From an uncultured Mailhella sp. (GTDB taxonomy: Bacteria; Desulfobacterota; Desulfovibrionia; Desulfovibrionales; Desulfovibrionaceae): a stretch of DNA of 64,000 nucleotides. The stretch lies in contig CAJTMS010000001.1 in assembly GCA_910577155.1 (NCBI GenBank), positions 5,136 through 69,135 of the forward strand, in the 5' to 3' direction. Of this stretch, positions 9,484 through 18,938 are shown piece by piece; within the stretch, counting starts at the first letter, position 1, and each line of letters starts with the position of its first letter. The position numbers and the translations under genes were made by a program. The notes below the pieces were generated by a model. It had not been told where the DNA came from and did no database searches. It saw only the letters and a list, made by a program, of their open reading frames with translations.

Positions 9484-11586
9484 TTATTGGACATTGTCGT
9501 TATTATTGGCACTAGCCACGGTGTAATTGGAGTTTGGGATTTTTACCTTTTGTCCAACGGAAATGCTGTTGTTTGCAAAGTTATTATAAGCAATAATAGC
9601 GTCTACGGAAACATTGTAATTTCTGCTTATGCTGTACAGTGTTTCCCCTTTTTTCACGATATGAATAATCGGTTTTGCGCCGGCTTGTGCTTTTTGTCCT
9701 TTTGCAGGAATAGTAATATTTTGTCCTATACTGATACTGGAACCGAGATTTTTATTGTGGCTTTGCAGTTCTGCAACGGTTAAGCCGTGTTTTTTGGCTA
9801 CAGAATACAAGGTATCGCCTTGCTTAATTGTATAGGTCTTATTTTTTACGCTTTGGGCAGTCTTTTTAGCATTGTCAGCGTTCAGCGTATTTTTATCGGC
9901 ACTGACATGGATTTTCTGTCCGATGGCTAAACCATGCGGAGATAATCCGTTATTGATTTTTTGTAATTCGGCAACAGTCAGCCCATGTCTTTTTGCCACG
10001 GAGTACAATGTATCGCCCTGCTGAATAGTATATTTTGCTGATTTTTTGGAAAGTTTGGACGTTTCGCTTGCCAATTCTTGGGTTTTGCTTGTTTTTTTGT
10101 TATTAACCGTTTGCTTTTCGGCAGCAGCGGTGTTTTTGCTCTTGCCGGCAGTATTTTCTGCAGCAAGAGTCTGCTTGGCTGTTTTTCCGTTTTGCTTTGG
10201 AATATAAATTTTTTGTCCGAGTGCAAGTTTTGTTATATTGTGTATTTTGGGATTAGCTTTTTTGAGTTCTTCAATGCTCAGCCCATGGCTGGAAGCGATT
10301 TTTCTAAACGTATCCCCTGATTGGACAGTATAGGTATAGTTTTGTTTTGCTTTTGTTTTATTCTTTTCATTTCCGGAATTATCAGCAATATAGGTGTTTT
10401 TTCCGGGTAAACGCAGAGTTTTTCCTACTTTTAAAGGTTCGCTGACCGCATTTGCCTGACGAAGCACATGGACAGGCACACCTGTTTTTTTACTGATAGC
10501 GGAAAGCGTATCGCCTTTTTTAATGGTATATTGTGACCAGCCGGCAACAAGCTGCTGTTTGCTCGCTTCCACTCCCTTTGCCTGCATACTGACGGGAACG
10601 TAAAAATATACGTCACTGTCAAGAGGGGTTACGCCTTGCAAAAAGGCAGGATTATAATCACGGAACATTTGCCATGAAATATTCATTTCCCGTGCAAGAG
10701 CTCTTAAATCCGTTCCTCGCTGGGCTTTAATAGCAACAGCCTGTTCTTTGATTACACTATGGCCTTTGCCCAAATCGTTTTCTATTGCTGTATAGCCTAA
10801 TACGTGGAAATTACGCATAATTTTGACCATGGCAAGAAAACGGGGCACATAGTCGGCTGTTTCCTGTTTGATTTTTATTTTGGAATTGGTAATGCTTTCA
10901 TTGGCTGCCATAAGGTCAAAGAAATTGTTTGTTCCTGTTTCGGACAACGCACGTCTGATTTTCCCGGGACCGGCATTATAGGCAGCAAGAGCCAAATACC
11001 AGTCATGAAATTCATTGTACATTTCCTGTAAATAATCAGCGGCAGCATGGGTTGCTTTGTAGGGGTCGAGGCGTTCATCTATCCACCAGTTAATGGCAAG
11101 TCCGCAGTGACGGGCTGTAGGAGCCATAAACTGCCACATGCCAAGGGCATTGGCACTGGAGCGGGCAAAAGGATGATAGCCGCTTTCTACAAAAGCGAGG
11201 TAGGCAAGTTCTTCGGGCATATTTTTGTCACGAAAAACCTGTTTTGTGTATTTGAGATAGGGCATAGCTCTATACATAAAGCGTTCAATGGTAACACGTC
11301 CGCGGGGATTTTTTACATAATGCTTGTATTCTTTTTCAATAAATTTTAATTGTTCTGCAGTGATATTTTTATCAATTTCGCCTACGGAAAGGAAGGCGTG
11401 CTTTTCCGGTTCAAGGAGGGGACCGGTTTCTTCATCAACACTGAGTATATAATCTTCGTAAAGAGAGTCATGGGTGGAAACATAGGTATCGTCTGTCTGG
11501 TAATTTTTTGTTCCGCAAGCGGATAATGTCAGGCAAAGGGCAAAGGGAACTGCAAAATGTTTGAATTTTGATAGTGAAAAAAGCAC
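9484..11586 (-). CDS. mltD: Lipoprotein lytic transglycosylase with five LysM repeats (MltD type)
   Basis: A murein-cleaving lipoprotein of 700 residues. A signal peptide ends in the lipobox LSAC (Cys24). An SLT domain spans about 115-215, with catalytic E134 in AFVESGYHPFARS and the typical GMWQF and AAYNAGPGKI motifs. Five LysM modules (about 353-394, 419-462, 519-561, 585-627, 641-685) follow, spaced by Lys/Thr/Asn-rich linkers; a further LysM-like stretch precedes them (about 285-330). Five clear LysM units is on the high side for MltD. The start is a GTG at 11586 with AAGGAG eight bases upstream. It acts on peptidoglycan at the inner face of the outer membrane. Its promoter region is shared with the divergent methyltransferase. 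Confidence 0.93.
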   Translation of the reverse strand: MLFSLSKFKHFAVPFALCLTLSACGTKNYQTDDTYVSTHDSLYEDYILSVDEETGPLLEPEKHAFLSVGEIDKNITAEQLKFIEKEYKHYVKNPRGRVTIERFMYRAMPYLKYTKQVFRDKNMPEELAYLAFVESGYHPFARSSANALGMWQFMAPTARHCGLAINWWIDERLDPYKATHAAADYLQEMYNEFHDWYLALAAYNAGPGKIRRALSETGTNNFFDLMAANESITNSKIKIKQETADYVPRFLAMVKIMRNFHVLGYTAIENDLGKGHSVIKEQAVAIKAQRGTDLRALAREMNISWQMFRDYNPAFLQGVTPLDSDVYFYVPVSMQAKGVEASKQQLVAGWSQYTIKKGDTLSAISKKTGVPVHVLRQANAVSEPLKVGKTLRLPGKNTYIADNSGNEKNKTKAKQNYTYTVQSGDTFRKIASSHGLSIEELKKANPKIHNITKLALGQKIYIPKQNGKTAKQTLAAENTAGKSKNTAAAEKQTVNNKKTSKTQELASETSKLSKKSAKYTIQQGDTLYSVAKRHGLTVAELQKINNGLSPHGLAIGQKIHVSADKNTLNADNAKKTAQSVKNKTYTIKQGDTLYSVAKKHGLTVAELQSHNKNLGSSISIGQNITIPAKGQKAQAGAKPIIHIVKKGETLYSISRNYNVSVDAIIAYNNFANNSISVGQKVKIPNSNYTVASANNNDNVQ

Positions 11587-11675
11587 AATTTTCTCCTTAA
11601 AATGACCGAAAAATGCTTGTCATCTCTTTCAGTATGCTTTACAAAGCGTATATCTTTTCCATAAGGAATATTGCA

Positions 11676-12494
11676 ATGCAAGAACAAAACTATACACCCT
11701 ATGGCAAACATAAACAAGAAAAAAACACCCAAAAAAATAAAAAAAAATTTCATACTATTTTGCCGGGTTACAAGCCTGTTTTAGAACTTTTGCAGGATGA
11801 GCCCGATAAAATCGACCATCTCTATTTGCGAAAAAATAAAAATTCCAAAGATACAACTTTAATCCTTTCGCTGTGTAAGGAACACGGCGTCCGCCATACT
11901 CTGGTAACAGAAGAGGCTTTAGCGCGGATTTGCGATAATGCCAATCATCAGGGCATTGCTGTCCGCCTTCGCGAAATATGCTATACTCCTTTTGAACTAT
12001 TGCTGGAAACAGCCTTTCAAGCGCCGCTTCCGCTCATCATCGCCCTTGATCAGGTGCTTGATCCCGGAAATGTGGGAACATTGGTTCGCACCATGTATGC
12101 CATGGGTGCTGCAGGGCTTGTTGTTCCCTTGCATAACAGCGCCTTTTTAGGGGCAGGGGCAGCGCGTTCGGCAGCAGGAAGTCTCGGGAAACTGCCCATT
12201 GCACAGGCGGTAAACCTTGCCCGCGCTGTCGAGCTTGCCGGAAAATCAGGCTATACAACCTATTATGCTGATATGCATGGAAAAAATGCTCTTACTGCGG
12301 AAACGCAAAATTTTCTGCAGTTTCCCGCCCTTTTAGTCCTTGGCAGTGAAGAAAAAGGCGTGCGTCAGGGAGTGCAAAAACAGTGCTCTGCTGCTTTATC
12401 CATTCCATTTCTGCGGGAATTTGATTCTTTAAATGTTGCACAAGCAGGAGCGATTTTGCTGGCTTCTTTTTTTCAGGCATACGGCAAAAAATAA
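11676..12494 (+). CDS. rlmB: SpoU/TrmH-family 2'-O-ribose RNA methyltransferase (RlmB-like)
   Basis: A SPOUT-fold methyltransferase that probably modifies 23S rRNA. The N-terminal 75 residues form a substrate-binding domain (HTILPGYKPVLELL). The catalytic part carries the three SPOUT motifs: LDQVLDPGNVGTLVRT, LVLGSEEKGV and IPFLREFDSLNVAQAG, which together bind SAM in the trefoil knot. I chose the ATG at 11676 because AAGGAA lies before it; an earlier ATG would overlap the promoter of the divergent gene. The Lys/Asn/Gln-rich first 20 residues are not conserved. The symbol rlmB is the best guess; TrmH-type tRNA specificity cannot be excluded. Confidence 0.85.
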   Translation: MQEQNYTPYGKHKQEKNTQKNKKKFHTILPGYKPVLELLQDEPDKIDHLYLRKNKNSKDTTLILSLCKEHGVRHTLVTEEALARICDNANHQGIAVRLREICYTPFELLLETAFQAPLPLIIALDQVLDPGNVGTLVRTMYAMGAAGLVVPLHNSAFLGAGAARSAAGSLGKLPIAQAVNLARAVELAGKSGYTTYYADMHGKNALTAETQNFLQFPALLVLGSEEKGVRQGVQKQCSAALSIPFLREFDSLNVAQAGAILLASFFQAYGKK

Positions 12495-12552
12495 TGCAGC
12501 GGCAAATTTTTTGCTTACAAACCATATCGGCCGGACGGACAAGTTCTTAAAC

Positions 12553-12583
12553 AAAAAAGCGAGGATTTTTCCCCGCTTTTTTT
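12553..12583. terminator. Terminator between rlmB-like gene and yhaN-like gene
   Basis: Hairpin with arms AAAAAAGCG and CGCTTTTTT around a GG/CC core and a T-rich loop. It is followed by T7 on the plus strand and by an A run on the other side, so it can stop both converging genes. Confidence 0.75.
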
Positions 12584-12610
12584 GTTAAAAATGTCCGTCA
12601 CACAATTTTG

Positions 12611-15600
12611 TTACGCTGTTTCGTAAATTTTTTTGTTTTGTACGTGATAGATTTTTGTATCCGGGATAATTTCCTGTAAAATTTGTGCGGTGTGTTCATG
12701 GCAGGTGTAATAGAGAATTTGCTGATTATTCTGCATGCCAAGATTTTCCTGCACCATTAAGCGCAGGACTTCTGCGGTATTTTTCATTCTTCGCACATCA
12801 AAGTTTACCAGAATATCATCCATTAAAATGGGCAAGGGACGCTTTGCGAGGGAACGATTTTTTATGTGTGCTAAGCGCAGAGAAAGATAGAGCTGTTCCT
12901 TTGCTCCTTGGCTCAGCATTTCAGCAGGCAGAAGTTTGCCGTTTTCGTCAAGGACATTAACGCTTCTGTCTTCCAAATTAACTTTTATGCCCTGCCATGC
13001 GTTGTCGGTAATTCTATTAAAAAATGCGGAGGCTATTTGCACAATTTGCGGCTGACTGTTTTGCTCATATTGTTTTTTTGCCCGTTCTAAAATTTCTTTG
13101 GCAAACGCAAATTCTAACCATTTATTATAATTATCTTTTATTTCCACTTCTGTTTTTTTCATGCGATAGCCTGCTTCATTGGAAAGGCTTTCTTCGTAAA
13201 CAAAAGAACTTTCTGCTTCCACTTGCCCTTTGAGGGTTTGGATATGTTTTTCAATGCGGTCAAGCCCTGCATCTTCTTCCTGCAAATCCTGCAGTTCTTT
13301 TTCAAAGCGTGTTTTTGCATTTTCATCAAAATAAGCAAAAATTTCAGGCAATGGCTCTTGGTTTGGCAATTGTCTGTATTCCCGCTGCATGGGGTTTTTA
13401 CTTTTGGAAAGAAAGCGGGGCAGAGCTTCTTCCCTGAGACTTTCTTCTATAATAACAGCCTGCTGCGTGTAGCGTTCACTTTCTTTTGTTTTTGCAAATA
13501 ATGCCCGCAAATCATGCTCGTTTTCCACGTTGGCGGAGGCATACAGTTCCTGCAGCGTATTTTCTACTTCCTGAACTTCCCGCAGTGCTTTTTGATACTT
13601 ATTTTTTGCTTCCTCATATTCTTTTAAAAGCGCTTCTTTTTCTTGGAAAAGGGCGTATTCTTCTTCCATTTCAGCAGCAACATCTTGATAAATTTGGATA
13701 TAATCGCTTTCGTCATGGATAGTTTTTTTAGGGGTAAAATCAGTCCGCATTAAAATAGTTCGCAGGGGTTCGATAAATTCTTTGAGAGCATCGTAGCACG
13801 TATTTAAATGTATTTTGCGTTCTTCCTGTTCCGTGTAGAGGGTGTGCAAATGGTAAAGCTGTTCCAAGCATTGTTTAACTGCGGCAAATGTTCCTGTAAA
13901 AATATCCTGTTCCTCCGTGCAGAGGTTTTTGACAAAATCCGCACTGCTTTCTTCAAAAAGCAAACCGTTTTTTTGCAGAAAATCTGCCAGAGCATGATAG
14001 ATTTTTTCAAGCGCTGCGGTGCGTTCGGACAGGGATTTTTCAACCTGTGCATAATGTTCGGTACTTTCTTCAAGACTTGCAAGGCTTTCGGCAAAAATAG
14101 CTCCGTGTATTTCTTGGATATGTTTAAATTGCTCGTCCCTGACAGTATGGCGGTAGTCGATTAAATGGGGTAAATACTCGTCACTGGCGAGAGAAGAAAG
14201 TTTTTCAAACAAAGGAGGTATTTTTGCTTCCGCCCACTGCATAAATTCCGCATAGATATCATGACAGGCACGGACATTGACACTCATGCCGTTGATGTCT
14301 TCAATGATTAAATCCAGACGGGCAATCATCTTCATAAAATTGGGAATATGGGCAATGGTTTTGACGCTGCATTGGGCTTGGCGGAGCATATTGTGTATTT
14401 GTGCTTCCAGTTCGTTTGCCTGTGCCTGCAAATCAGCAAGGGAAGAGGGTATTTGCTCATCGGCAAGCGGCGCATCAGCATTAAATTGCTTTGCATAATG
14501 ACTGTAAAGGGCTGCTTTTTCTTTTGCTTTGGCAATGACCTGCGATAGCCATGAATGGTTAGGCTCATCTATTTTTAAAGATAACTCTTTATCAAAATGC
14601 AGCAAATCAAGGGCGGCATGGAGCTTATTTTCTTCTGAAAGGTTATTTGCCTGTTCAGGATAGAAGTTTTGCAGGAGTTTTTCCTCTATGGTTTGTAATT
14701 CTTGTAAATCATGCACAAGAAGTTCTATTTGCTCATTGGAGGTTTCAGGTTCGCTTCTTTGGCTGCTTTGGGTGTTCTTTTGCTTGATATACCATAAAAA
14801 TGCTCCTTGTCCCATGCCGGAAAGGAATAAAATAACAGGGAGCAAATAAGGAATATTCAACGTTCCCAAAAAGGTGCTGACTTCCGCACTGCTGCTGCTC
14901 ATGCGCAAAAGGAAGAGAATAACAGCGCTTACAACACACAAAATTGCCGGAACGGGAGCCCACTTGGGCATTTCCGGGGCGGGTTCTTCCTGATTTTGCT
15001 CTATTTTTTCTAATTGCTGAATAATAGTATTGGTTGCTTTTTCAATGGCATTGATTTTTTCTATGCACTTTTTATCCTGCTCATTGGCTTGTTTTGTTTT
15101 CTTGACTTCTTCCTGATAATTTTGTTTTTGTTTTTGCAGGTTTTCAAGCGTTTCTTCATAGCTTTTGACTGCGGTTAAAATTTCTTCTTCCCTGCCATGG
15201 ATATCACGTACGATTTGTGCTAACTGCATGTATTTGTTTAAAAAATCTTTTGCGTTATCGGTATTGATTTCACTTTCCTGCAAAATGCCAAACCCGAGGG
15301 CTTTTGCCTGATTCAAAAATTCCGTGCATTTTTCGGTAGAAATATCCAAATAGGAATTTTCTTTTTCCTGCGTTTCCTGTAAACGATTTTGCCATTGCTG
15401 CAGTTCTTGTTCAAAAGCAATTTCATCTTTGCCGAGCAGGGTATTTTTATTGAAATTTTTATTTGTATCCGGTTTTTCCTGCAAGACTGCCTGATATTTC
15501 AGTTTTGCTTTATCCGCATCACGCTTGGCATATTCAAGGGCGGTTTTGGCGTTTTGGGTCTGCGTTTTGGCTTCACGAATTTGGACAGCAAATTTTTCTA

Positions 15601-16792
15601 AATCTTCCATGAAAAGGCTGTCTTCTAAAATCGGTTGGAAATGGGTTAAAAGCTGTTCCGGTTTTTTCAATTCATGCACAAGGGGGCTTGGGTTAAACGC
15701 ATGCCAAATATCAAGCACTTTTTTATTTTGTCTGGTAAGGGCTAAAAACGATTGTTCAATCCGAACTTTTTGCGGAGGAATTTCGGCAATAATTTTCAGT
15801 GCTTCCTGAAATTTCACTTGCAGGTTTTTCACAGGCATGTATTGGGAAATAAGGCCTGTTCTGAGGGTATTATATTTTTTCAGGCGCAGTTCTATTCTTT
15901 GCTGGGATTGGAGCAGGGAAGCTAAAATTTCTTGTTTTATTCTGCGCTGTTCAAGGATTTTTGTAAATAAAATTTCTGCATTTTCTGACTGTTCTTCAAA
16001 AATATTACCTGTCAAGGCTTTCATTTTGATAAATTCTTGCTGTAAATCCGCCCATTTTTTCCATTGTCCCCAGAAAGTAATAAAGGTGCGCAATTCCTCT
16101 TCATGGGCTTTAATCTTGGCTTTTTCCTGTTTTAATTCTTCGTAGGATAGGCTTGCACTTTCGAGTTTACGTTGTAAATTGTCAAATTTTTCAATGCGTT
16201 GATTTGTTTTTTCAAAAAGGGCGCTTTCTTCTTTCCATTTTGAAAAAAGATTTTGCAAAAGGGAATTTTTCCCCTTTGTTTTATAGAGCAGCTCCATTTG
16301 ACTTTGGATTTTTTGTAAGGCAATTTCCGGGGTAATAAGCCCAAGTCCATAGCTTGCCCCTAAAATATTGGTATCCTGAAAAGCGGAAAAATTTTGCAGT
16401 TCTGCAAGATTGAAACCAAAAATAAGGCGGTAGACGTCTTGGGAAATATTGTCCGTAACATCATAAAAAATACTGTTTTCTATTTTTTTTCTGTGGCTGT
16501 CATATACTTTTAAATTGCGGTTGGAACGGGCGGAAAAATTCCGCTCCACAAGCATTTCTCCGTATTTTTCATCATCAATAAGGAGAGAGCCTCCCTTATA
16601 TTTTTTTAAAGATTGGAAAAAAAGATCACGTTTATTGGGAATACCGGTAAGCATGCTCCGGATAAATTCCATGGAAGAACTTTTGCCGGCTTCATTATCA
16701 CCGAGAAAAACCGTCATTGTTTGGGACAAATTATTAACAGTAATATTTTCTAACGGTCCAAACTCTTCTATATGAAAATTTTTAATATACAT
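12611..16792 (-). CDS. yhaN: Giant coiled-coil ATPase, YhaN/SbcC-like
   Basis: 1393 residues built like an SMC/Rad50 protein. The N-terminal ATPase half has the Walker A motif GDNEAGKSSS. Long coiled coils run from about 160 to 1200, broken by a hydrophobic segment near 630-690 (PVPAILCVVSAVILFLL and YLLPVILFLSG), which makes the protein a likely membrane-anchored one as in Bacillus YhaN. The C-terminal half has the signature LSQGAKEQLYLSLRLA and Walker B PILMDDILVNFD. It lies 12 bases behind the nuclease gene yhaO, the usual pairing for an end-processing complex. It probably organises or loads DNA ends for that nuclease; the substrate is not known. All ATP-binding motifs look intact. Confidence 0.85.
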   Translation of the reverse strand: MYIKNFHIEEFGPLENITVNNLSQTMTVFLGDNEAGKSSSMEFIRSMLTGIPNKRDLFFQSLKKYKGGSLLIDDEKYGEMLVERNFSARSNRNLKVYDSHRKKIENSIFYDVTDNISQDVYRLIFGFNLAELQNFSAFQDTNILGASYGLGLITPEIALQKIQSQMELLYKTKGKNSLLQNLFSKWKEESALFEKTNQRIEKFDNLQRKLESASLSYEELKQEKAKIKAHEEELRTFITFWGQWKKWADLQQEFIKMKALTGNIFEEQSENAEILFTKILEQRRIKQEILASLLQSQQRIELRLKKYNTLRTGLISQYMPVKNLQVKFQEALKIIAEIPPQKVRIEQSFLALTRQNKKVLDIWHAFNPSPLVHELKKPEQLLTHFQPILEDSLFMEDLEKFAVQIREAKTQTQNAKTALEYAKRDADKAKLKYQAVLQEKPDTNKNFNKNTLLGKDEIAFEQELQQWQNRLQETQEKENSYLDISTEKCTEFLNQAKALGFGILQESEINTDNAKDFLNKYMQLAQIVRDIHGREEEILTAVKSYEETLENLQKQKQNYQEEVKKTKQANEQDKKCIEKINAIEKATNTIIQQLEKIEQNQEEPAPEMPKWAPVPAILCVVSAVILFLLRMSSSSAEVSTFLGTLNIPYLLPVILFLSGMGQGAFLWYIKQKNTQSSQRSEPETSNEQIELLVHDLQELQTIEEKLLQNFYPEQANNLSEENKLHAALDLLHFDKELSLKIDEPNHSWLSQVIAKAKEKAALYSHYAKQFNADAPLADEQIPSSLADLQAQANELEAQIHNMLRQAQCSVKTIAHIPNFMKMIARLDLIIEDINGMSVNVRACHDIYAEFMQWAEAKIPPLFEKLSSLASDEYLPHLIDYRHTVRDEQFKHIQEIHGAIFAESLASLEESTEHYAQVEKSLSERTAALEKIYHALADFLQKNGLLFEESSADFVKNLCTEEQDIFTGTFAAVKQCLEQLYHLHTLYTEQEERKIHLNTCYDALKEFIEPLRTILMRTDFTPKKTIHDESDYIQIYQDVAAEMEEEYALFQEKEALLKEYEEAKNKYQKALREVQEVENTLQELYASANVENEHDLRALFAKTKESERYTQQAVIIEESLREEALPRFLSKSKNPMQREYRQLPNQEPLPEIFAYFDENAKTRFEKELQDLQEEDAGLDRIEKHIQTLKGQVEAESSFVYEESLSNEAGYRMKKTEVEIKDNYNKWLEFAFAKEILERAKKQYEQNSQPQIVQIASAFFNRITDNAWQGIKVNLEDRSVNVLDENGKLLPAEMLSQGAKEQLYLSLRLAHIKNRSLAKRPLPILMDDILVNFDVRRMKNTAEVLRLMVQENLGMQNNQQILYYTCHEHTAQILQEIIPDTKIYHVQNKKIYETA

Positions 16793-16804
16793 ATATCCAC
16801 CAAA

Positions 16805-18157
16805 TTATTTGGGTTCTAAAATATTCACACAAATATTTTCACATGCCTGCAAAAGTGCTTTTTGGTATTTCTCAAGCTGTTCCGGATTTGGTTTATCGCT
16901 GTGCATAAAAAAGCCAAGGTCTATTTCATTTTTGATTTTAAAATCATTTTCAATGGATTTAAGCAGTTCTTCAAAAAGTGCCGGATTTTGCCGTAATTCT
17001 TCAATAACACGGAAAACTTCACCTAACAGGTCATCGCGTTTGTGGGCATTTTCATAGCTGAAACAAGGACGGATTAAACATTTAATCGTGTGGATGAAAA
17101 TCCGTGTATCAAGATTTAATGCTTCGAGTTGTGTTTTGAGTGTCTGGATGAACTCTTCGTCCTGCAGTTTTTCGGATAAATCGTGCTGTCCTTCCAGAAA
17201 AAGGGTGAAAATTCTTGTGTGGCAAAGGGGATTTTTAAGAATTTTCGTGTATTCTTTTTTGAAAGTATAGAGGAAATACTCAAGACATTGTTCCGTATTT
17301 TCCAATTCTTCTCCCTGCAGAGAGGGAAGCGGAAGGGAAAAGGTATAGGATTCAAGGGGAGCGAGGGGGAAAAACTCTGCAGTAATGTCAGCGTGCTCGT
17401 CTTTTTCGTCTTTTTGAAGGGTGACAAAATATGCACCGTGACCGCCGTTTTCATTCATGCGGGCAGCCTGCATGGCTCCTGCATACACAAGCATGGGATT
17501 TTTCCGGATGACAGCGGGCTCATGGATATGCCCGAGTGCCCAGTAGTCAAGAGGATACGGATCAAAATCCTTTTCTTTGCAGAGGGCAACGACATGCTTG
17601 TCTGTATTTTTTACTTTTTCTAAGCTGTGCACGCTTGCATGCAAAACGCCGATATTGAAACAGGCTTTATTTTCATAAGAAAAGTCTTTAAGTAAATTTT
17701 TTAATTCTTTTCGCACGGTGTGGCTTATGCCGTAAATATGGCATAAGGGAGTATTTTCTTCATTTTTGTCCGTTTCGTTTTGCGGCGGAAACGGAAAGCA
17801 TGACCATGTATCGGAAAAGCGAAAAACGAAATCGAAATTTTGGAAAAAACTATCGTTTTGTCCAAGGTGATCGTGGTTGCCGCAGGCATAATAAAAAGGA
17901 ATGGAGAGGGTTTTAAGGCTGTTAAAAAAAATTGTTAAATGAAGCCGTGCTTTTAAGCTCAAAGGTCCATGCTCATGGATATCACCGGAAAAAACAATAA
18001 ATTGCGGTGACTTTTGTCGGCAAAGTTCCAGAAGATTTTTTAATGCCTCATAGGGAGCTTCATGCAAACGCATTGCCATTTCATCATTTTCTTCTTTTAC
18101 AGGAGGAAAATTATCCAAATGCAAATCAGAAACATGAATAAAGGATATTTGCTGCAT
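16805..18157 (-). CDS. yhaO: SbcD/Mre11-like metallophosphoesterase (YhaO type)
   Basis: A 450-residue calcineurin-like nuclease. The metal-binding series is complete: HVSDLHLD, FSGDIHEHG, CGNHDHLG, GVLHASVHS and LGHIHEP. The length and the C-terminal regulatory part fit the YhaO branch of DNA repair exonucleases rather than short phosphodiesterases. AGAGGAA precedes the start. Together with the following ATPase gene it should form a Mre11-Rad50-like complex; the 8-base gap to the upstream TPR gene makes a three-gene operon. Confidence 0.87.
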   Translation of the reverse strand: MQQISFIHVSDLHLDNFPPVKEENDEMAMRLHEAPYEALKNLLELCRQKSPQFIVFSGDIHEHGPLSLKARLHLTIFFNSLKTLSIPFYYACGNHDHLGQNDSFFQNFDFVFRFSDTWSCFPFPPQNETDKNEENTPLCHIYGISHTVRKELKNLLKDFSYENKACFNIGVLHASVHSLEKVKNTDKHVVALCKEKDFDPYPLDYWALGHIHEPAVIRKNPMLVYAGAMQAARMNENGGHGAYFVTLQKDEKDEHADITAEFFPLAPLESYTFSLPLPSLQGEELENTEQCLEYFLYTFKKEYTKILKNPLCHTRIFTLFLEGQHDLSEKLQDEEFIQTLKTQLEALNLDTRIFIHTIKCLIRPCFSYENAHKRDDLLGEVFRVIEELRQNPALFEELLKSIENDFKIKNEIDLGFFMHSDKPNPEQLEKYQKALLQACENICVNILEPK

Positions 18158-18165
18158 AATTCCTC

Positions 18166-18756
18166 TTATTTTGGTTGCATTTTATTAACTTCAATAAAGC
18201 GTTTTGCCACGTCCTGATTATTGGGTTCAGCCTCGGTAGCTTTTTTGAAAAAGGATTTTGCACGGGTAATATAATTGTTTTGTAAATAGAGTTCGCCAAG
18301 GTAGGCAAAAATTTTATGCTCGTCCCGATAGAATTTCATTGCTTTTTCCACTTCCGCATCTGCTTGTTCAAGGAAATTGCGGCTCAAAAAGTCTTTTACG
18401 GCAATAAGATGAGCATCGAGATTTTTTTTGCGTTTGAGTGCGTCTTCGTAGTTTTCTTCTTCGACATGTTCTTTGGTTAAATGCTCATAGGCTTTCATGC
18501 AGGCAACAAGGAGCTTTTTTTCTTCTCCTGCAACATAATTGAAGGATATGCCGAGATCATCTTTTATTTGCTTAAATGAGTTGTATTCTGTTGCCGTATC
18601 GCGGATAAGGCTTTTGATATCTGTAGGAATAGCGGCATTTCCTTGGGTAAGGGCATGCAGGGCATAGATAAAGCGTTTTAAAGAATTTGTAATATCTCCT
18701 TTTAAAACATTGGCTTTTGCAGCTGCGATTTGTGTTCGAATTTGATTTATATCCAT
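18166..18756 (-). CDS. TPR-like helical protein of unknown function, first gene of the yhaO-yhaN operon
   Basis: 196 residues without signal peptide or membrane segment. The C-terminal 70 residues form one to two tetratricopeptide-like units (FAYLGELYLQNNYITRAKSF, followed by KKATEAEPNNQD); the rest is helical and charged. GAGAGGAA lies before the start. Eight bases separate its stop from the nuclease gene, so all three genes are probably co-transcribed. It may be an adaptor for the nuclease complex, which is inference from position. I do not know a named family for it. Confidence 0.75.
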   Translation of the reverse strand: MDINQIRTQIAAAKANVLKGDITNSLKRFIYALHALTQGNAAIPTDIKSLIRDTATEYNSFKQIKDDLGISFNYVAGEEKKLLVACMKAYEHLTKEHVEEENYEDALKRKKNLDAHLIAVKDFLSRNFLEQADAEVEKAMKFYRDEHKIFAYLGELYLQNNYITRAKSFFKKATEAEPNNQDVAKRFIEVNKMQPK

Positions 18757-18938
18757 GATAATTCCTCTCAGTTATATTGAGCGTATTTTGTCACATCTTT
18801 ACTGCTTAAGCAAGGCTTTTTCTTTTAACAAACTCAATTTATTATAGAATAGTTTTTTTATGCGTTTAGCTTGCAATAAAAAACGACTTATGGCATAAGA
18901 AATGCATAAATAACTGTTTAATCTCGGAGAGAGGAACT

